A DNA stretch of 7,762 nucleotides from Ferroglobus sp. Its GTDB lineage: Archaea; Halobacteriota; Archaeoglobi; Archaeoglobales; Archaeoglobaceae. Position numbers and translations under genes: made by a program. Positions 4,715 to 7,762 of this stretch are shown in pieces; position 1 is the stretch's first letter; the number at the start of each line of letters is the position of its first letter. The stretch is from contig WAQS01000283.1 in assembly GCA_015520115.1 (NCBI GenBank), positions 1 through 7,762 on the forward strand. The letters run 5' to 3'. The notes beneath the pieces are model-generated. The model was not told where the DNA came from. It ran no database searches and saw only the letters and a program-made list of their open reading frames with translations.

Positions 4715-5887
4715 ATGCCGATAAGTTTTCAGTTTACCGAAGAGCAGGAGGATATAAGGAGAGCTGCGAGAGAATTCGCTGAGAAGGAGTTCACTCCAGA
4801 ACTCGCAAGAGAGTGCGATAGAGAAGAGAAGTTCCCCTTCGAGCTTTGGAAGAAGTGCGCAAAACTTGGATTCCATGCTGTAGCCATTCCGGAGGAATAC
4901 GGAGGAGGAGGTTACGGACCGATTGAGCAGATGATTGTAATGGAAGAGTTCTCAGCAGTAAATCCGGGTTTAGGATTGGCCTGCTTGATTCCGACTTTCG
5001 GAGTTGAGATACTTCTTTTGCACGGAAGCGAGGAGCAGAAGGAGAAGTACGTTACAAAAGTTGCGAAGGGAGATGCGATAATGGGCATGGCTAACACTGA
5101 ACCAGATGCCGGAAGCGATTCAGCAAGCATAAAAACAAGGGCTGTTAAAGACGGTGACGAATGGGTTTTGAACGGAACTAAGCAGTTCATTTCAAACGGA
5201 AGCATAGCAGATTTCATCCTCGTTACGGCAAGAACCTCCGAGCCAAAGAGCTTCGAAGAAAGACACAAGGGAATAAGCTACTTCATAGTAGAAACGGATA
5301 GAGAGGGTTACAAAGCCACGAAAATAACAGGAAAGATGGGGATTAGAGCTACTGATACAGCGGAAGTTAGCTTGAACAACGTCAGAGTTCCAGCAGAAAA
5401 TCTGGTGGGAGAGGAAGGAAAAGGCTTCTACTACATGATGGAGTTCTTCGACATAACGAGGGTTTGGGTTGCGGCACAGGCTGTAGGAATTGCGAGGGGA
5501 GCGTTAAAGCTCGTTGTGGATTACGTGAAGCAAAGAAAAGCTTTTGGAGTTCCTTTGGCTGCTTTCCAGTACATCCAGTTCAAAATAGCCGAGCTGGCGA
5601 CGAAAATAGAGGCTGCGAGAACGCTAACCTACAGAGCTGCTGCGGTGCAGGTTGAAACAGGAAAGCCGGATAACACTCTTTCGGCAATGGCTAAATGGTA
5701 CGCTGGAGAAGTAGCTGTTGAAACCTGCAACTGGGCTTTGCAGTTCCACGGAGGATACGGATACATCGACGAGTATCCGATAAACCAATTCTACAGAGAT
5801 GCGAAGATAACGGAGATTTACGAGGGGGCGAAGGAGATAGAGAAGCTGATAATAGCGAGGAACATCTTCGGATTCAAAGGAAGGTAA
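4715..5887 (+). CDS. Acyl-CoA dehydrogenase (FAD-dependent)
   Basis: A 390-residue, full-length acyl-CoA dehydrogenase that introduces the alpha,beta double bond of acyl-CoA and passes electrons to ETF. Domains in order are the N-terminal helical domain (about 5-120), the beta domain with FAD-contacting motifs NTEPDAGSD (127-135) and NGTKQFISNG (153-162), and the C-terminal helical domain with RKAFGVPLAAFQ (274-285), QFHGGYGY (343-350) and the catalytic-base motif EIYEGAKEIE. Glu370 sits at the position of Glu376 in medium-chain acyl-CoA dehydrogenase, so the enzyme should be active. It is transcribed divergently from the thiolase operon, which supplies the downstream enzymes and its electron acceptor EtfBA. 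Its stop abuts the stop of the convergent ligase. Relatives include short-chain acyl-, glutaryl- and benzylsuccinyl-CoA dehydrogenases, and substrate choice cannot be read from these motifs. Confidence 0.95.
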   Translation: MPISFQFTEEQEDIRRAAREFAEKEFTPELARECDREEKFPFELWKKCAKLGFHAVAIPEEYGGGGYGPIEQMIVMEEFSAVNPGLGLACLIPTFGVEILLLHGSEEQKEKYVTKVAKGDAIMGMANTEPDAGSDSASIKTRAVKDGDEWVLNGTKQFISNGSIADFILVTARTSEPKSFEERHKGISYFIVETDREGYKATKITGKMGIRATDTAEVSLNNVRVPAENLVGEEGKGFYYMMEFFDITRVWVAAQAVGIARGALKLVVDYVKQRKAFGVPLAAFQYIQFKIAELATKIEAARTLTYRAAAVQVETGKPDNTLSAMAKWYAGEVAVETCNWALQFHGGYGYIDEYPINQFYRDAKITEIYEGAKEIEKLIIARNIFGFKGR

Positions 5888-7177
5888 TTAACAATTTTTC
5901 CTCAAATCCACAACTCTTTTCGCTTTTCCGCTTGTTCTCTCCAACTCTCCTTTTTTCACGAGTTCCACGTTAACCCTAACACCAAGGTCTGATTTAAGGG
6001 TCTCTTCGATTTTAGCTTTCAAATTCTTCGAGTTCACCTTTTCCTCCGAGACCTCCACCTTGACAGTTACATTGTCGAGGGTGTTTCTGTCGACGATTAT
6101 CTGGAATTCTCCGCTAACTTCCGGAATTTTCATCAGAGAGTGCTCCACTTGAGAAGGGTAAACGTTCACTCCCTTTACAACTACCATGTCATCAACCCTC
6201 CCGCTTATTCTCGCTATCCTCGGATGAGTTCTTCCGCAGGAGCACTTTTCATCGATTAAAAACGTTACATCTCCAGTTCTGTACCTCAAAATGGGCATTG
6301 CTTCTTTTGTTAGAGCAGTTAAAACCAGTTCGCCTTTTTCTCCATCCCCCACCGGATTGCCTTCCTCATCAACAATCTCAACGAAGTAGTGATCGATCCA
6401 TACGTGCAAGCCGTTTTGCTCTTCACATTCAAAGGCAATTCCTGGGCCATTCATTTCGCTCAAACCGTAGCTGTCGAAGGCTTTAATTCCGAAAAATTCT
6501 TCGAGTCTTTTCCTCAAATTTTCGCTCCAAGGTTCAGCCCCGAAGCATCCGATCCTGAGTCTGCTCCCCTCAAAGCTTAAACCCCACTCCTCAGCAACTT
6601 CCTTAATCCTCAAAGCGTAGCTTGGCGTGCAGTGGATGACAGTCGTACCCAAATCCATCATGAGTTCTAACTGCCTTCTCGTATTCCCCACGCCAGCCGG
6701 GATTGTCGTAGCTCCTATCCTTTCAGCGGCGTAGTGAAATCCCAAACCTCCCGTGAAAAGGCTGTAGTTTACCATGTTCTGGAAAACATCCTCTTTTCTA
6801 ACTCCCACCATGTAAAGACATCTCGCCACGAGATTTATCCAGTTTTCAAGATCGTTTTTGGTGTAACCAACAACTTTCGGCTTTCCAGTTGTTCCGCTTG
6901 ATGTGTGTATTCTCACGATCTCGCTGAGCGGAACGGCAAACATTCCGAAAGGGTAGTTCGAAGCTATGTCCTCTTTAGTTGTGAAGGGAAGTTTCGAAAT
7001 GTCGTTGAGCTTTTTTATATCCGAAGGATGAATGCCAAGCTCCTTCATCCGCTTTTTATACAGAGGAACGTTTCGATAAGCGTGATTTACAACCCACTTC
7101 AACCTCTTCAGCTGCAATTCTTCAAGCTCCTTCCTTGGCATTATCTCCTCTTTTTGCCAATAGTTGTCAAGTGGCAT
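5888..7177 (-). CDS. PaaK-like adenylate-forming ligase (phenylacetate-CoA ligase / coenzyme F390 synthetase family)
   Basis: A 429-residue ANL-superfamily enzyme of PaaK size and start (YWQKEEIMPRKELEELQ near the N-terminus). The P-loop SSGTTGKPK is at 93-101, GAEPWSE at 213-219, and the aromatic/adenine-binding segment DSYGLSEMNGPGIAFECEEQ at 235-254. YRTGD is at 299-303, CSCGRTHPRI at 312-321 with GRVDDMVVVKGVNVYPSQVE after it, and the C-terminal lysine motif RTSGKAKR has Lys418. Cys251, Cys312, Cys314 and His258 are conserved-looking and might bind metal (inference). By family it forms an acyl-AMP then acyl-CoA, with phenylacetate or another aryl/acyl acid as substrate. Archaeal paralogues are also annotated as coenzyme F390 synthetase, which adenylates F420. 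Location beside acyl-CoA dehydrogenase and a beta-oxidation operon favours CoA ligation. No SD precedes the ATG, and the TATA spacing suggests a leaderless mRNA. Confidence 0.87.
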   Translation of the reverse strand: MPLDNYWQKEEIMPRKELEELQLKRLKWVVNHAYRNVPLYKKRMKELGIHPSDIKKLNDISKLPFTTKEDIASNYPFGMFAVPLSEIVRIHTSSGTTGKPKVVGYTKNDLENWINLVARCLYMVGVRKEDVFQNMVNYSLFTGGLGFHYAAERIGATTIPAGVGNTRRQLELMMDLGTTVIHCTPSYALRIKEVAEEWGLSFEGSRLRIGCFGAEPWSENLRKRLEEFFGIKAFDSYGLSEMNGPGIAFECEEQNGLHVWIDHYFVEIVDEEGNPVGDGEKGELVLTALTKEAMPILRYRTGDVTFLIDEKCSCGRTHPRIARISGRVDDMVVVKGVNVYPSQVEHSLMKIPEVSGEFQIIVDRNTLDNVTVKVEVSEEKVNSKNLKAKIEETLKSDLGVRVNVELVKKGELERTSGKAKRVVDLRKNC

Positions 7178-7198
7178 GGTGGTGAGTATTGAAAGCGG

Positions 7199-7206
7199 AA
7201 TTTAAA
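7199..7206 (-). promoter_or_regulatory. TATA-like element of the PaaK-like ligase gene
   Basis: TTTAAATT on the minus strand is centred about 25 nt before the ATG at 7177. This predicts transcription starting at or within a base or two of the start codon. The sequence between them (ending ACTCACCACC) has no SD, which fits a leaderless transcript. No clear BRE is visible upstream. Confidence 0.5.
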
Positions 7207-7219
7207 GACATCGCAAAAA

Positions 7220-7762
7220 TTACCAAGGAAGGTAAACTCCGGGAAGGTCTCCCAAATAGATGAGAAGAATCGCCCCAAAAATTGGCTGATGGAGAAGGTA
7301 GATTTTCAGCGTGTGCCTTCCAAGAAAAGCAACGCTTCGAAAGGCTTTCGGCAGAGAGAATTCGAACCTTCTTCCACCATCGGGATAAATTATCGAAGCC
7401 GTTCCAACTCCGAGCAGAAAAACTCCGAACCAAGGAAAAATCGGAAAGTAGTCGAAGGTGAAGAAGTAAGGAGGAGTAATTCCCAAAGGCAAAAGAAGAA
7501 TGTTGTCCGAATGGATATTCTCCACAAACACCTTAGCAATAAAGAAAACAGGGGCTAAGAAGACGTTTAACCAACCAAATCTGAGGAAAGGAATGACCAA
7601 GAGGCTCGCCACTCCAAGGAAGTGAAGAATTCCGAAGTATATCGTCCCCTCTTCAAGAAAAAGCTTGGTGAAAATCGTTATCACCAAACCCAAACCGAAG
7701 AGCTTAGCGAAACGCTTGAAAAATTTTGTGTAGTTCCACTTGAAGTGAGAGAGCCATATAGA
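7220..7762 (-). CDS. DUF1624 / heparan-alpha-glucosaminide N-acetyltransferase-like integral membrane protein, C-terminal part (5' end off right edge)
   Basis: An open frame of 180 residues plus stop that continues to the right edge, so the start lies outside. The TTG at 7693 is not a real start, because the upstream in-frame codons (SIWLSHFKWNYTKFFKRFAKLFG) match the family. Five hydrophobic segments are visible, at about residues 21-36, 44-60, 65-79, 108-125 and 157-171 of the fragment. Family marks are IYFGILHFLG (41-50), DNILLLPLGITPPYFFTFDYFPIFPWFG (86-113) and LGRHTLKIYLLHQP (147-160). These resemble the DUF1624 (HGSNAT catalytic) family of multi-pass proteins, which transfer acetyl groups across membranes in eukaryotes. 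The archaeal role is unknown, and the part holding the proposed catalytic histidine is not in view. It lies 42 bp upstream of the ligase on the same strand with no obvious functional link to beta-oxidation. Confidence 0.8.
   Translation of the reverse strand, partial: SIWLSHFKWNYTKFFKRFAKLFGLGLVITIFTKLFLEEGTIYFGILHFLGVASLLVIPFLRFGWLNVFLAPVFFIAKVFVENIHSDNILLLPLGITPPYFFTFDYFPIFPWFGVFLLGVGTASIIYPDGGRRFEFSLPKAFRSVAFLGRHTLKIYLLHQPIFGAILLIYLGDLPGVYLPW

Noticed and set aside
5464..5655. Cysteine-rich 63-codon plus-strand frame (MGCGTGCRNCEG...) that looks like a small metal-binding protein
   Set aside because: It overlaps the acyl-CoA dehydrogenase in another frame of the same strand, with no SD. 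The Cys codons come from conserved dehydrogenase codons read out of frame.
7167..7433. 88-codon minus-strand frame spanning the DUF1624 end and the ligase start
   Set aside because: It is an alternative frame over the DUF1624 coding sequence, Ser/Arg/Trp-rich with no family resemblance, and would cover the ligase promoter.
1..7762. CRISPR arrays, tRNA/rRNA genes, insertion sequences, integrase or phage genes, toxin-antitoxin or defence genes
   Set aside because: I saw no regularly spaced repeats, tRNA-like cloverleaf segments, terminal inverted repeats or transposase motifs. Nearly all of the sequence is explained by metabolic genes.

Overview
The window looks like a chromosomal piece of a thermophilic archaeon, most likely of the order Archaeoglobales (Ferroglobus/Archaeoglobus/Geoglobus type). 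This placement is inferred from recognisable protein families and gene order, not from a database search. The archaeal reading rests on three observations: BRE/TATA-like promoters, Shine-Dalgarno (SD) sites complementary to the 16S 3' end seen on some genes while others look leaderless, and a beta-oxidation enzyme fusion in the archaeal domain order (dehydrogenase first, hydratase second).

Layout. Positions 1-4482 hold a leftward run on the minus strand, read in transcription order: SCP2-type thiolase (3304-4482), DUF35 zinc-ribbon/OB-fold protein (about 2795-3298), a 652-residue 3-hydroxyacyl-CoA dehydrogenase/enoyl-CoA hydratase fusion (832-2790), then after a 67-bp AT-rich gap etfB (27-764) and the first ten codons of etfA (1-30). 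A 232-bp divergent intergenic region (4483-4714) carries promoters for both directions plus a short inverted repeat and a 9-bp direct repeat. Rightward from it runs an acyl-CoA dehydrogenase (4715-5887). Its stop codon directly abuts the stop codon of a convergent PaaK-like acyl/aryl-CoA (or adenylate-forming) ligase (5888-7177, minus). Upstream of that ligase, on the same strand, is the C-terminal 180 residues of a DUF1624/HGSNAT-like membrane protein that runs off the right edge (7220-7762).

How the genes fit together. The ligase could activate a carboxylic acid to its CoA thioester, the acyl-CoA dehydrogenase would make the enoyl-CoA and hand electrons to EtfAB, the fusion would hydrate and oxidise the product, and the thiolase with DUF35 would cleave the 3-ketoacyl-CoA. 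This is a nearly complete CoA-thioester degradation module. The thiolase-DUF35 pairing plus acyl-CoA dehydrogenase, hydratase, dehydrogenase and ETF resembles the gene content of anaerobic toluene/benzylsuccinate (bbs) operons as well as generic fatty-acid oxidation. The actual substrate cannot be read from the sequence.

I saw no RNA genes, CRISPR arrays, insertion sequences or phage-like genes. The window is mainly metabolic. The points most worth a second look are the thiolase-DUF35-fusion arrangement, the divergent regulatory region, the mixed leaderless/SD translation starts, and the ambiguous substrate of the ligase.
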